A stretch of DNA of 64,000 nt, taken from positions 252,857 to 316,856 of the forward strand of contig NZ_VYKI01000001.1 of NCBI RefSeq assembly GCF_008710035.1. The letters are read 5' to 3'. The first letter of the stretch is position 1; each line of letters starts with the position of its first letter. The translations under genes were made by a program, and so were the position numbers. The stretch is from Stenotrophomonas cyclobalanopsidis (lineage in GTDB: Bacteria; Pseudomonadota; Gammaproteobacteria; Xanthomonadales; Xanthomonadaceae). This document shows, in pieces, positions 1 to 9,437 of this stretch. Under the pieces are notes generated by a model. The model made no database searches. It worked only from the letters and a program-made list of their open reading frames with translations, and was not told where the DNA came from.

Positions 1-1
1 G

Positions 2-199
2 CAGGCCAATGACGCGGCCGCGGCGTTCATCGAGCGCGTCGGCCGTCGCAAGCTGATCATGCCGATCTACGCCGAACTGGTGAAGACCCCGAAGGGTCTG
101 GAGCTGGCCAAGGCGGCCTTCGAGAAGGCCAAGCCGGGCTACCACCCGATCACCACCGCCTCGGTGCAGGATCTGCTGGCCAAGGCTGAAGCCAAGTAA
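2..199 (+). CDS. C-terminal end of M1-family metallopeptidase (leukotriene A4 hydrolase-like)
   Basis: Only the last 65 residues are inside the window; the frame is open from base 2 to TAA at 197-199. The tail reads RRKLIMPIYAEL, then KGLELAKAAFEKAKPGYHP, which resembles the helical C-terminal domain of leukotriene A4 hydrolase-type M1 aminopeptidases (pattern R-x-L-x-P-x-Y followed by A-x-PGYHP). The zinc site (HExxH) would lie upstream and cannot be checked. A strong rho-independent terminator follows directly. Assignment rests on the tail alone. Confidence 0.7.
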   Translation, partial: QANDAAAAFIERVGRRKLIMPIYAELVKTPKGLELAKAAFEKAKPGYHPITTASVQDLLAKAEAK

Positions 200-205
200 G
201 AAAAC

Positions 206-233
206 GCGCCGGGCATCCCCCGGCGCTTTTTTT
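206..233 (+). terminator. Rho-independent terminator of the M1 peptidase gene
   Basis: Perfect 8-bp stem GCGCCGGG (206-213) / CCCGGCGC (219-226) with a 5-base loop, followed by seven T (227-233). It begins 7 bases after the stop codon. Confidence 0.92.
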
Positions 234-396
234 GTAGAGTCGAGCCATGCTCGGCTGCTGTTGCTCCGGTAGAGTCGAGCCATGCTTGACCGCTGTTGCG
301 CCGTTCGAGTCTAGCCAGGCTTCACCGTTGTTGCTCCGGTAGAGTCGAGCTTGCTCGACTGTTGTTGGAATGTCAGTCGAGCAAGCTCGACTCTAC
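234..396. repeat. Cluster of SMAG (GTAG) REP elements
   Basis: Five related arms: 234-256 and 269-290 begin GTAGAGTCGAGCC and fold on a GAGCCATGCTC-type core, 303-326 is a decayed copy (GTTCGAGTCTAGCC), and 339-396 is an inverted pair whose arms are GTAGAGTCGAGC and GCTCGACTCTAC. The GTAG foot and palindromic core match the SMAG family known from S. maltophilia. The cluster fills the gap between the terminator and the next gene. Confidence 0.88.
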
Positions 397-427
397 AGGG
401 CAGTCGCAACCCGCAAAGGACTTCCGA

Positions 428-1159
428 ATGAAACGTCTGATCCTGATCACCGCCTGCGCCCTGGCCCTGGCCGCCTGCAGCAACCCCGAGGAAGAGCGCA
501 GGGCGCAGGAAGCCGCCGCCGCCGCCGCCCAGGCGCAGAAGGAAGCCAAGGCCGAGGACGTCGCCAAGCAGTACGACGCGGCCGTGGCCGCGCAGGACTG
601 GGAACGCGCGCGCATCCACGGCGGTTCGCTGCTGGACCAGTACAAGGACACCGCCGCGGCCGAGCGCATCGCCGCTGGCTTCGATGACGTGAAGGCCAAG
701 GGCGATGCCGCGCGCGACCTGCGCCGCATGCAGGCGCTCTGGCAGTACAACGAGATTCCGGTCGGCAGCAAGGGCAAGCAGGTTTCGGCCACCATCTACA
801 GCAAGGAACGGGTGGACGTGGACGGCAGCGGCGCCAAGCCGGTGCAGCTGGTGTTCCGCGATCATCCCGAATGGAAACGCCATGCCTATCTGGTGCTGCA
901 GGCCGGTGATTTCCGCTGCCCGCAGTGCACGGTGAAGGTGACCGTGGACGATGGCAAGCCGATCTCGATGGCGGCCTGGCGGCCGAAGACCGATGAGGCC
1001 ATCGCCATGTTCATCACCGACCAGAAGGCGCTGTGGAAGCTGGCGCAGAAGGGCAAGTCGATCAGCATCGAGTTCCCGGTGAAGGCCGGTGGCACCCGCA
1101 CGGCCGTGTTCGAGACCGGCGGCGTGGACACCAGCCGCATGCCGCAGTGGTGGAAGTGA
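428..1159 (+). CDS. Predicted lipoprotein of unknown function
   Basis: Product of 243 residues. A short signal peptide ends in a clear lipobox (LALAAC, Cys about residue 16), so the mature protein should be lipid-anchored in the cell envelope. A charged Ala/Glu/Gln/Lys-rich segment (about residues 20-50) looks helical; the rest is a soluble domain with a CPQC pair near residue 160 and a C-terminal beta-rich part ending MPQWWK. The ATG at 428 is chosen because it has an AAAGGA ribosome site at 416-421 and gives the lipobox directly; the reading frame is open further upstream but through REP DNA. No family recognised. Its stop overlaps the GTG start of the next gene, so the two are probably co-transcribed. 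Confidence 0.8.
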   Translation: MKRLILITACALALAACSNPEEERRAQEAAAAAAQAQKEAKAEDVAKQYDAAVAAQDWERARIHGGSLLDQYKDTAAAERIAAGFDDVKAKGDAARDLRRMQALWQYNEIPVGSKGKQVSATIYSKERVDVDGSGAKPVQLVFRDHPEWKRHAYLVLQAGDFRCPQCTVKVTVDDGKPISMAAWRPKTDEAIAMFITDQKALWKLAQKGKSISIEFPVKAGGTRTAVFETGGVDTSRMPQWWK

Positions 1160-1776
1160 CGGCCACTGCCGTGGTGGCGCCGGCACTGTCGGCCGTGCGC
1201 CACTGGGTGTTCGACATGGATGGCACGCTGACCGTGGCCATGCATGATTTCCAGCGCATCAAGCGCGAGCTGGGCGTCCCGCCCAGCGCGGACATCCTCG
1301 TGCACCTGGCGGGCCTGCCGGGTGCGGAGGCGGCGCGGAAGCACGCCTGGCTGCTGGCCCACGAGCGTGAGCTGGCCGTAGGCGCGCTGCCGGCGCCCGG
1401 CGCGGTCGAGCTGCTGCGCGCGCTGGCCGCGGCCGGTTGCCAGCTGGGCATCCTGACCCGCAACGACCATGCGCTGGCCAAGCTGACGCTGGACGCGATC
1501 GGGGTAGGGGATCTGTTTGACGATGGCGGCATCATCGGCCGCGATGAAGCGGTGCCGAAGCCGTCACCCGACGGCGTGCAGCAGCATCTGCGGCGCTGGG
1601 GCATTGGTGCCGACGCGGCGGTGATGGTGGGCGACCACGCCTACGACCTGGACTGCGGCCGCGCCGCCGGAGCGCGCACCGTGCTGGTCAACCTGCCCGA
1701 CAACCCGTGGCCGGGCCGCGCGGATTGGCATTTCGCCGATTGCCGCGCGTTGTTGTCGGCCTGGCAGGCCGCATGA
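1156..1776 (+). CDS. HAD-superfamily hydrolase (phosphoglycolate phosphatase-like)
   Basis: Product of 206 residues. Motif I is FDMDGTLT near residue 20 (nucleophile and acid/base Asp), motif II is ILTRN (Thr) near residue 98, the motif III Lys lies in VPKPSPD, and motif IV is MVGDHAYDLDC. The short helical cap between motifs I and II is typical of subfamily I HADs. Likely a small-molecule phosphatase; the substrate cannot be read from sequence. The GTG at 1156 overlaps the previous stop (GTGA); GTG codons at 1147 and 1150 are alternatives. The last 53 bp of the gene (1724-1776) recur downstream at 2042-2094 as part of a tandem duplication. Confidence 0.85.
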   Translation: MTATAVVAPALSAVRHWVFDMDGTLTVAMHDFQRIKRELGVPPSADILVHLAGLPGAEAARKHAWLLAHERELAVGALPAPGAVELLRALAAAGCQLGILTRNDHALAKLTLDAIGVGDLFDDGGIIGRDEAVPKPSPDGVQQHLRRWGIGADAAVMVGDHAYDLDCGRAAGARTVLVNLPDNPWPGRADWHFADCRALLSAWQAA

Positions 1777-1780
1777 CCGT

Positions 1781-1859
1781 GTAGAGCCGAGCCCATGCTC
1801 GGCTGTTCTGCGGTCAGGTCGCGCCGACGCGCGAAAGCCGAGCATGGGTTCGGCTCTAC
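1781..1859. repeat. SMAG inverted pair, copy 1
   Basis: GTAGAGCCGAGCCCATGCTC arm at 1781 and the inverted arm ending GGCTCTAC at 1859, separated by about 30 bases. It is part of duplication copy 1. Confidence 0.88.
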
Positions 1860-1952
1860 AGAGAGCAGGCCGCGATTCGACCGGAGGTTCCGGCCGTGTC
1901 GACCAAGGTCGACACCTGCCAGAGCAGGTCCAGATAACGCGTCGGGTGGAGA

Positions 1953-1975
1953 GCCCCCTTGTTGTTCAAGGGGGC
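1953..1975. terminator. Hairpin between convergent genes, copy 1
   Basis: Perfect 9-bp stem GCCCCCTTG (1953-1961) / CAAGGGGGC (1967-1975) with loop TTGTT. There is no T tract, so termination is inferred from its position between convergent genes. A second copy is at 2272-2294. Confidence 0.5.
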
Positions 1976-2098
1976 GCGCCGAAGGCGGGGGGACAAGGTG
2001 AAATGCGCGGGCAATTTGGTTACGCGCCCAGCGCGTAGCCAATTGGCATTTCGCCGATTGCCGCGCGTTGTTGTCGGCCTGGCAGGCCGCATGACCGT

Positions 2099-2178
2099 GT
2101 AGAGCCGAGCCCATGCTCGGGCTGCTCTGCGGTCAGGTCGCGCCGACGCGCGAAAGCCGAGCATGGGCTCGGCTCTAC
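2099..2178. repeat. SMAG inverted pair, copy 2
   Basis: Second copy of the 1781-1859 pair, with one inserted G in the first arm and C-for-T changes. Confidence 0.88.
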
Positions 2179-2271
2179 AGAGAGCAGGCAGCGATTCGAC
2201 CCGAGGTTCCGGCCGTGTCGACCAAGGTCGACACCTGCCAGAGCAGGTCCAGATAACGCGTCGGGTGGAGA

Positions 2272-2294
2272 GCCCCCTTGTTGTTCAAGGGGGC
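2272..2294. terminator. Hairpin between convergent genes, copy 2
   Basis: Same 9-bp stem and TTGTT loop as 1953-1975, in duplication copy 2. It is the copy nearest the end of the kinase gene. Confidence 0.5.
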
Positions 2295-2338
2295 GCGCCG
2301 AAGGCGGGGGGACAAGGTGAAATGCGCGGGCAATTAGG

Positions 2339-3277
2339 TTACGCGCCCAGCGCGTAGCCAAATTGCTGCTTGAACTGGTCGTGGAACTCTTCAAACGTGA
2401 AGCGCTGGTTCTGCGTGCCCGGGTGCTCGACCTTCAGCGCGCCCATAAGGTTCGCCATGCGGCCGATGGTCAGCCAGTCGTAGCCCTTCTCGATGCCGTA
2501 GATCAGACCGGCGCGGAAGGCGTCGCCACAACCGGTCGGATCGACCACGCGGCGCTCGTGCGCCGGCGGGATGTCGTAGCTCTTTTCCGGGGTGTGGATG
2601 ACCGCGCCCTTCGGGCCACGGGTGGTGATGTAGGCCTTCACCCGGCTCACGATCTGCTTCTCGTCCCAGCCGGTGCGTTCCTGCAGCAGGTTCGACTCGT
2701 AGTCGTTGACCACCACGTAATCGGCCTGCTCGATGAAATCGCGCAGCTCCGGACCGTTGAACAGCGGCAGCGCCTGGCCCGGGTCGAAGATGAAGGGGAT
2801 GCCGCATTCCAGGAACTCGGCCGCATTCTGGATCATGCCGTCACGGCCGTCCGGCGCGACGATGCCGAAGGTGACGCCCGGCACGTCCTTCACGTGGTTC
2901 TCGTGCGAACGCATCATCGCGCCCGGATGGAACGCGGTGATCTGGTTGTTGTCGTGGTCGGTGGTGATGAAGCACTGCGGGGTGAACATGTCTTCCAGCA
3001 CGCGGACCTGGCTCAGGTCGATGTCCATGCGCTCGAAGTGCTCACGGTACGGAGCGAAATCCTGGCCGACGGTGCCCATCGGGATCGGGCTGCCGCCCAG
3101 CAGCTTCAGGTTGTAGGCGATGTTGCCGGCGCAGCCGCCCAGTTCGCGACGCATGCGCGGGACCAGGAAGGACACGTTCAGGATGTGCACCTTGTCCGGG
3201 AGGATGTGATTCTTGAACTGGTCCGGGAACACCATGATGGTGTCGAAGGCAAGAGAACCACAGATCAGAGCGGACAT
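2339..3277 (-). CDS. PfkB-family carbohydrate/nucleoside kinase (adenosine kinase type)
   Basis: Product of 312 residues, the normal size for ribokinase/PfkB proteins. It starts MSALICGSLAFDTIMVF, has the N-terminal glycine pair and asparagine of PfkB signature 1 in ELGGCAGNIAYNL (about 40-52), and signature 2 with the catalytic base and anion hole in VVDPTGCGDAFRAG (about 248-261). Xanthomonad orthologues are annotated as adenosine or sugar kinases; the substrate is not certain. The ATG at 3275-3277 gives the canonical N-terminus; the frame stays open 15 codons further. Its last codons ...FGYALGA lie at the edge of the tandem duplication. Confidence 0.85.
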   Translation of the reverse strand: MSALICGSLAFDTIMVFPDQFKNHILPDKVHILNVSFLVPRMRRELGGCAGNIAYNLKLLGGSPIPMGTVGQDFAPYREHFERMDIDLSQVRVLEDMFTPQCFITTDHDNNQITAFHPGAMMRSHENHVKDVPGVTFGIVAPDGRDGMIQNAAEFLECGIPFIFDPGQALPLFNGPELRDFIEQADYVVVNDYESNLLQERTGWDEKQIVSRVKAYITTRGPKGAVIHTPEKSYDIPPAHERRVVDPTGCGDAFRAGLIYGIEKGYDWLTIGRMANLMGALKVEHPGTQNQRFTFEEFHDQFKQQFGYALGA

Positions 3278-3449
3278 CGATGTAAGCCTATGCGGTGAAT
3301 TTTGGGGGTGGCCAGCCGGCATCGGCCAGCAAGCAAATGGCGCCCTTGGGCGCCCGACGGCGCAAAGGTTACCTGCTGGTGCCGCTCAGGGCCAGAACCG
3401 GGTAATGCCCGATCAGGCCGAAACCCAGCCAAGTCGCGGGTTCAGCTAG

Positions 3450-4607
<1,158 letters not shown>

Positions 4608-4648
4608 GGCCTGCCGCCTGGTCGTTCCTGCAGCGCCCTTCCGGGGTG

Positions 4649-4688
4649 TGGCCCGCTGCTGCGGGCCAGCACCGGCGGGGCGCCGCCG
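4649..4688 (+). terminator. Two tandem hairpins between mreB and mreC
   Basis: Hairpin 1: TGGCCCGC (4649-4656), loop TGCT, GCGGGCCA (4661-4668), perfect. Hairpin 2: CGGCGG (4673-4678), loop GGCG, CCGCCG (4683-4688), followed by TGTTT. Position and structure fit a leaky terminator or processing site that separates mreB from mreCD; function is inferred. Confidence 0.5.
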
Positions 4689-4725
4689 TGTTTCCCCTTC
4701 GCCCTCAGCTGATTGAACTGTTGCC

Positions 4726-5742
4726 GTGCCGCCTTACGCCGGTCCTCCCGTAGCCTCCCGATCCGGTGACGCCGCCAGTCCGCTGCGACTGCTCGCCTAC
4801 CTGGCCATGGCCATCATCCTGATCGTGCTGGACGACCAGGCCGGCTGGCTGGCGCGCGTGCGCGCCCAGGCCGACACGCTGGTGCAGCCGGTGTGGGCAC
4901 TGGCCGGACTGCCCGGCAAGCTCAGCAACCAGGTGCGCGACAACGCGGCCAGCCATGGCCAGCTGGTGGCCGAGACCCGCGAGCTGCGCAACCAGTTGCT
5001 GCTGGCCAATGCGCGCCTGACCCGCCTGCAGACCGCCGCGCTGGACAACGCCCAGCTGCGCGAGCTGCTGAACGTGGCCGAGCGTAGTGGCCTGGACGTG
5101 CAGCTGGCGCCGATCCTCGATATCGACCTGGACCCGGTCAAGCAGCGCCTGGTGCTCGATGCCGGCAGCCGCGACGGCGTGCACGTGGGGCAGGCGGTGA
5201 TCGATGCCGGTGGCCTGATGGGGCAGGTGATCAGCACTACCGGTGGCACCTCCACCGTGCTGCTGCTGACCGACCCCGACCATGCTGTGCCGGTGACCGT
5301 GGCCCGCAACGGCGTGCGCCTGATCGTCTACGGCCGCGGTGACACCCTGCAGTTGCGCGACATTCCGTTGAGCGCGGGCGTGGAAGTGGGCGATGAGATC
5401 GTCACCTCCGGCCTGGGCGGGCGTTTCCCGCCGGGCTTCCCGGTCGGCACCGTCACCGCGCTGCGCCCCGACGACACCCATGCCTTCCTGGTAGGTGAGA
5501 TGAAGCCGGCCGCGCAGCTGGACCGCGGCCGCGACGTGCTGCTGCTGCGCCCAGGTGCTGCGATCCGGATTCCGCCGGAACTGCGGCAGAGCCTGGAAGT
5601 CGGCGGCGCCGGTGGCCGCGCCGGGACCGATGCGCTGCCTGCGGGCACTGCGCCGGCCACGCCCCCCGACGCTGCGTCGTCCCCGATAGTGCCGGCCGCT
5701 GGCCGGCAACCGCAACCCACCCCGCAGGAGCCCGCACGATGA
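4726..5742 (+). CDS. mreC: Rod-shape-determining protein MreC
   Basis: Product of 338 residues. One membrane anchor near the N-terminus (LLAYLAMAIILIVL, about 23-36), a coiled coil (about 60-115, rich in Leu/Arg/Gln), then the two beta-barrel lobes of periplasmic MreC (for example LVLDAGSRDGVHVGQAV and IVTSGLGGRFPPGFPVG). It links MreB to PBP2 and RodA. GTG start at 4726. The C-terminal tail after about residue 290 is low complexity (Gly/Ala/Pro) and contains an SMAG-type palindrome (5687-5710) read through as codons. The stop overlaps the mreD start. Confidence 0.95.
   Translation: MPPYAGPPVASRSGDAASPLRLLAYLAMAIILIVLDDQAGWLARVRAQADTLVQPVWALAGLPGKLSNQVRDNAASHGQLVAETRELRNQLLLANARLTRLQTAALDNAQLRELLNVAERSGLDVQLAPILDIDLDPVKQRLVLDAGSRDGVHVGQAVIDAGGLMGQVISTTGGTSTVLLLTDPDHAVPVTVARNGVRLIVYGRGDTLQLRDIPLSAGVEVGDEIVTSGLGGRFPPGFPVGTVTALRPDDTHAFLVGEMKPAAQLDRGRDVLLLRPGAAIRIPPELRQSLEVGGAGGRAGTDALPAGTAPATPPDAASSPIVPAAGRQPQPTPQEPAR
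5687..5710. repeat. SMAG-type palindrome inside mreC
   Basis: TAGTGCCGGCCGCTGGCCGG and the following CAAC have the same sequence as free-standing copies of this REP subtype elsewhere in the window (near 31200-31221). Here it is in frame and encodes VPAAGRQ of the MreC tail. Confidence 0.75.
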
Positions 5743-6224
5743 GCCGCCTGCGCGACAACCCCTGGGTGCTGCCGGCCAGCTTGGTCGTGGCCCTGCTGCT
5801 GGGCCTGCTGCCGCTGCCCGCGCTGCTGCAGCCGCTGCGCCCGTACTGGCTGGCGCTGGTGCTGGCGTACTGGGTCATCGAGGCCCCCGAGCGCGTGGGC
5901 CTGGGCATTGCCTTCACCAGCGGCGTCATCGCCGACCTGCTATATGGCGGCGTGCTGGGCGAACAGGCCATGCGCCTGGTGATGCTGGCCTTCATCCTGC
6001 AGCGCTTCCGCGCCCGCATCCGCTTCTTCCCGATGTCGCAGCAGATGCTGGCCATCGGCGGCCTGCTGTTCAATGACCGCATCGTCAGCGCGCTGGTGCA
6101 CATCCTGGTGGGTGAGCCGACCCTGCCGTGGTCGTACTGGTGGGCACCGCTGCTGGGCATGGGCCTGTGGCCGCTGGTGTTCGTGCTGCTGGACGCCGTG
6201 CGTTTCGGCAAGCGCGGGCGCTGA
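5739..6224 (+). CDS. mreD: Rod-shape-determining protein MreD
   Basis: Product of 161 residues, mostly hydrophobic with about five membrane segments, including PLPALLQPLRPYWLALVLAY and a loop with RIRFFPMSQQML. Typical MreD size and position. It is an inner-membrane elongasome component that works with MreC. Its ATG overlaps the mreC stop (ATGA), and mrdA follows after 3 bases, so translation is likely coupled. Confidence 0.95.
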   Translation: MSRLRDNPWVLPASLVVALLLGLLPLPALLQPLRPYWLALVLAYWVIEAPERVGLGIAFTSGVIADLLYGGVLGEQAMRLVMLAFILQRFRARIRFFPMSQQMLAIGGLLFNDRIVSALVHILVGEPTLPWSYWWAPLLGMGLWPLVFVLLDAVRFGKRGR

Positions 6225-6227
6225 GCC

Positions 6228-8309
6228 ATGATCCCGCGTCGCCAGGTCAAGAACCCGCACGCCGAAGCCGAACAGTTCCGCCGCCGCGCGGCGCTGGGCT
6301 TCCTCGGCGTGCTGGTCTGCCTGCTGGGCCTGGGCGGCTGGTACTTCAAGCTGCAGGTGCTGGACCACGACATCTATGCCACGCGCTCGGAAGCCAACCG
6401 CATCAAGCCGCGGCCGGTGGTGCCGGGGCGCGGCATGATCTACGACCGCAACGGCCGCCTGCTGGCCGAGAACGTGCCGGCCTTCCGCCTGGACGTGACC
6501 CCGGACAAGGTCACGGACATGGACGCCACCCTGGAAGGGCTGGCGAAGATCATCAGCATCAGCCCCGAAGAGCTGGAAGCGTTCAACAAGTCGCGCAAGG
6601 CGCGCCGCAAATTCCTGCCGGTCACCCTCAAGCTGCGCATGACCGATGAGGAAATGGCGCGCTTCGCGGTGGACCGCTGGCGTTTCCCGGGCGTGGAGCT
6701 GGAACCCTACCTGACCCGCCGCTACCCCTATGGCGACCTGTTCGCGCACATCATCGGCTACGTCGGGCGCGTGGATGACAAGGATCTGGAGATCCTTGGC
6801 GAAGGCAACGCGGCACTGACCCACATCGGCAAGTCCGGCCTGGAGCGCTATTACGAGCAGCAGCTGCGCGGCAAGGTCGGCTACGAGCAGGTCGAGACCA
6901 ACGTGCAGGGCCGCGCCATCCGCACCATCGGCCGGGTGGCTGCGCAGTCCGGCGCCGACCTGCGCCTGTCCATCGATGCCGACCTGCAGCGTGCGCTGGT
7001 GGCCGCTTTCGGCGACCAGGAAGGTTCGGCCGTGGCGATGGACCCGCGCACCGGTGAAGTGCTGGCGATGGTCAGCCTGCCGTCATACGACCCCAACCTG
7101 TTCGTCAACGGCATCTCGCATGCCGATTTCAAGGCGCTGAACGACAACCCGTCGCGGCCGCAGTTCAACCGCCTGGTGCTGGGTGGCGTCGCCCCCGGTT
7201 CCACCCTGAAGCCGCTGATCGGCCTGGCCGGCCTCGATTCTGGTGTGCGCCGGCCGGAAGACAAGGTGCTGTCCACCGGCATGTTCTACCTGCCGGGCAC
7301 CTCGCGCGGCTGGGGCGATTCGCACCGCGGCGGCCATGGCTGGACGGACCTGCGCAAATCCATCGCGCAGTCGGTCAACACCTATTACTACAAGCTGGCG
7401 CTGGATCTGGGCATCGAGCGCTTCGACCATTACATGGAGTACTACGGCTTCGGCCAGCCGACCGGTATCGACCTGACCGGCGAGATCGGCGGCATCCTGC
7501 CGTCGCCAGCCTACAAGCGCAAAAGCCGCAAGGAAGCCTGGTACCCCGGCGACACCGTCAACATCAGCATCGGCCAGGGCGACTGGAAGGTCACCCCGCT
7601 GCAGCTGGCGCGTGGCGTCAGTGCGCTGGCCAATGGCCAGCTGCGCACCCCGCACCTGGTCATCCAGCAGCGCGCCGGTTTCGACCACGACTGGATCGCC
7701 ACCGAGCCTGGCCCGAGCAAGCCGGTCAGCCCCAACCCGAACAACCTGCAGGCCGTGCGCGAAGGCATGATGGCCACGATGCAGCCCGGCGGCAGCGCCG
7801 CGCGCATGGCCGCGGGCGCGCCGTACGTCATGGCGGGCAAGACCGGTACCGCGCAGGTGGTCAGCCGCAAGGGCACGGCCGCGGTGAACCCGAAGAGCCT
7901 GCCGATGCACCTGCGTCACCGCGCGCTGTTCGTCGGTTTCGCGCCGGTCGAGCAGCCGGTCATCGCCCTGGCCATCGCCGTCGAAGGCGGTGGCTACGGT
8001 GGTTCCGCCGCCGCGCCGATCGCGCGCAAAGTGTTCGACGCCTACCTGCTGGGCAAGATGCCCGAGGGCATGCAGCCGCTGGACGCCGAGCGCGGCACCA
8101 CCGTCATCGGCGTGACCGCGTTCGACAATGAAGATGCCAACGCGCGGCCGGCCGGCGACACCGCCGCCGCGCAGCTGGGCGAACACCCGGTGCTGGTCGG
8201 CATGCCCGCCCCGGAACCGGCGCCCGCTCCGGCCCCGGGCGCGCCTGCCGCACCTGCCGCCGCGTTGCCCGCCAGCCCCCGTTCGCCCCCCGCGGAGCCT
8301 GCACGATGA
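6228..8309 (+). CDS. mrdA: Penicillin-binding protein 2 (peptidoglycan transpeptidase)
   Basis: Product of 693 residues. Cytoplasmic N-terminus, one membrane anchor (about 21-40), dimerisation/pedestal domain opening RPRPVVPGRGMIYDRNG in modified form (about 61-75), and a transpeptidase domain with the acyl-enzyme serine in STLK (Ser326), the SxN motif in QSVNTYY and KTGTA near residue 540. It cross-links lateral-wall peptidoglycan as the partner of RodA. The C-terminal about 60 residues are an Ala/Pro-rich tail longer than in E. coli PBP2. The stop overlaps the rodA start. Confidence 0.96.
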   Translation: MIPRRQVKNPHAEAEQFRRRAALGFLGVLVCLLGLGGWYFKLQVLDHDIYATRSEANRIKPRPVVPGRGMIYDRNGRLLAENVPAFRLDVTPDKVTDMDATLEGLAKIISISPEELEAFNKSRKARRKFLPVTLKLRMTDEEMARFAVDRWRFPGVELEPYLTRRYPYGDLFAHIIGYVGRVDDKDLEILGEGNAALTHIGKSGLERYYEQQLRGKVGYEQVETNVQGRAIRTIGRVAAQSGADLRLSIDADLQRALVAAFGDQEGSAVAMDPRTGEVLAMVSLPSYDPNLFVNGISHADFKALNDNPSRPQFNRLVLGGVAPGSTLKPLIGLAGLDSGVRRPEDKVLSTGMFYLPGTSRGWGDSHRGGHGWTDLRKSIAQSVNTYYYKLALDLGIERFDHYMEYYGFGQPTGIDLTGEIGGILPSPAYKRKSRKEAWYPGDTVNISIGQGDWKVTPLQLARGVSALANGQLRTPHLVIQQRAGFDHDWIATEPGPSKPVSPNPNNLQAVREGMMATMQPGGSAARMAAGAPYVMAGKTGTAQVVSRKGTAAVNPKSLPMHLRHRALFVGFAPVEQPVIALAIAVEGGGYGGSAAAPIARKVFDAYLLGKMPEGMQPLDAERGTTVIGVTAFDNEDANARPAGDTAAAQLGEHPVLVGMPAPEPAPAPAPGAPAAPAAALPASPRSPPAEPAR

Positions 8310-9418
8310 GTGACTTCCTGCGCTGGGCCGGCGACATGCTGCGCCGCTTCTTCAGCACCCTGGACTGGGTGTTGTGCCTGGCCCTCGGCGCGTTGATGCT
8401 GATCGGCCTGGCCACGTTGAAGAGTGCTGGCGGCGACGGTCTGGTGATGGCGCAGGGCGTGCGCTTCGTGGTCGGCCTGGCCGCCCTGTGGGGCATCTCG
8501 CGCGTGCCGATCCTGCGCATCCGCTCGGCGACCCCGCTCATCTACGCGATCTCGATGATCCCGCTGCTGGCGGTGTTCGTGCTGGGCACGGGCAAATACG
8601 GCCGGCAGTGGCTGGACCTGAAGTTCTTCTACCTGCAGCCGGCCGAACTGCTGAAGGTCAGCCTGCCGATGATGGTGGCCTGGTACCTGCACCGCATGCC
8701 GCTGCCGCCGCGCTTCAATACCGTGCTGGTGGCGATGGTCATCATCGGCGTGCCGACCGGCCTGGTGATGCTGCAGCCGGACTTCGGTACCGGCGTGCTG
8801 ATCGCCGCCAGTGGCGTGTTCGTGCTGCTGCTGGCCGGCCTGCCGTGGTGGTGGGTGGGCCTGGGCGTGGGCGGCGTGGCCGCAGTCGCGCCGTTGGCGT
8901 GGTTCTGGCTGCTGCGGCCGTACCAGAAGGACCGCATCATGATGTTCCTCGACCCGGAGATGGACGCGCTCGGTGCGGGCTGGAACATCATCCAGTCGAA
9001 GATCGCGATCGGTTCGGGCGGCTTCGATGGCAAGGGCTGGGGCGAAGGCTCGCAGTCGCACCTGAACTTCATTCCCGAACAGACGACCGACTTCGCGTTC
9101 TCGGTGCTGAGCGAGGAATTCGGCTGGATGGGCGTGGCCCTGGTGCTGACCCTGTACCTGGTGGTGATCGGGCGCTGCCTGTGGATCGCCAGCCAGTCGC
9201 GCGATTCGTACTCGCGCCTGCTGGCCGGCGCCACCGGCCTGGCCTTCTTCGTCTACGTGCTGGTGAACGGCGGGATGATTTCCGGCCTGCTGCCGGTGGT
9301 GGGCGTGCCGATGCCGCTGATCAGCTACGGCGGCACCTCGGCGGTTTCGCTGCTGGCCGGCTTCGGCCTGGTGATGGCTGTACGCAGCCACAACCCGGTG
9401 CACGGCGGCTACGGCTGA
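8306..9418 (+). CDS. rodA: Peptidoglycan glycosyltransferase RodA
   Basis: Product of 370 residues, SEDS family, about ten membrane helices. It carries the SEDS hallmarks: KYGRQWLDLKFFYLQPAELL with the conserved Glu, the Asp in EQTTDFAFSVLSEEFG, and GLLPVVGVPMPLISYGGTSA near the C-terminus. It polymerises lipid II together with PBP2, its translationally coupled neighbour. A second closely related SEDS gene follows. Confidence 0.96.
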   Translation: MSDFLRWAGDMLRRFFSTLDWVLCLALGALMLIGLATLKSAGGDGLVMAQGVRFVVGLAALWGISRVPILRIRSATPLIYAISMIPLLAVFVLGTGKYGRQWLDLKFFYLQPAELLKVSLPMMVAWYLHRMPLPPRFNTVLVAMVIIGVPTGLVMLQPDFGTGVLIAASGVFVLLLAGLPWWWVGLGVGGVAAVAPLAWFWLLRPYQKDRIMMFLDPEMDALGAGWNIIQSKIAIGSGGFDGKGWGEGSQSHLNFIPEQTTDFAFSVLSEEFGWMGVALVLTLYLVVIGRCLWIASQSRDSYSRLLAGATGLAFFVYVLVNGGMISGLLPVVGVPMPLISYGGTSAVSLLAGFGLVMAVRSHNPVHGGYG

Positions 9419-9437
9419 AATCGGCTCCGCCGCCTTC

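Larger units (their letters stand above)
1724..2361. repeat. 318-bp tandem duplication of a convergent intergenic region
   Basis: Copy 1 is 1724-2041 and copy 2 is 2042 to about 2360. Each holds the last 53 bp of the HAD gene, an SMAG inverted pair, a GTGTCGACC/GGTCGACAC palindrome, a hairpin and the last 22 bp of the minus-strand kinase gene. So 2042-2094 is a 3' remnant of the HAD gene and 2020-2041 a 3' remnant of the kinase gene. The copies differ at several bases (for example GGTTCGG against GGCTCGG, and one extra G in copy 2 near 2119), so this is not a simple assembly echo. Confidence 0.93.

Noticed and set aside
234..396. Possible CRISPR array
   Set aside because: Units are palindromic, irregularly spaced, in both orientations and end in GTAG; these are REP elements, not repeats with unique spacers.
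2163..2357. 64-codon plus-strand frames in both duplication copies
   Set aside because: They run through SMAG and hairpin DNA, end in kinase antisense sequence, and have no ribosome site.
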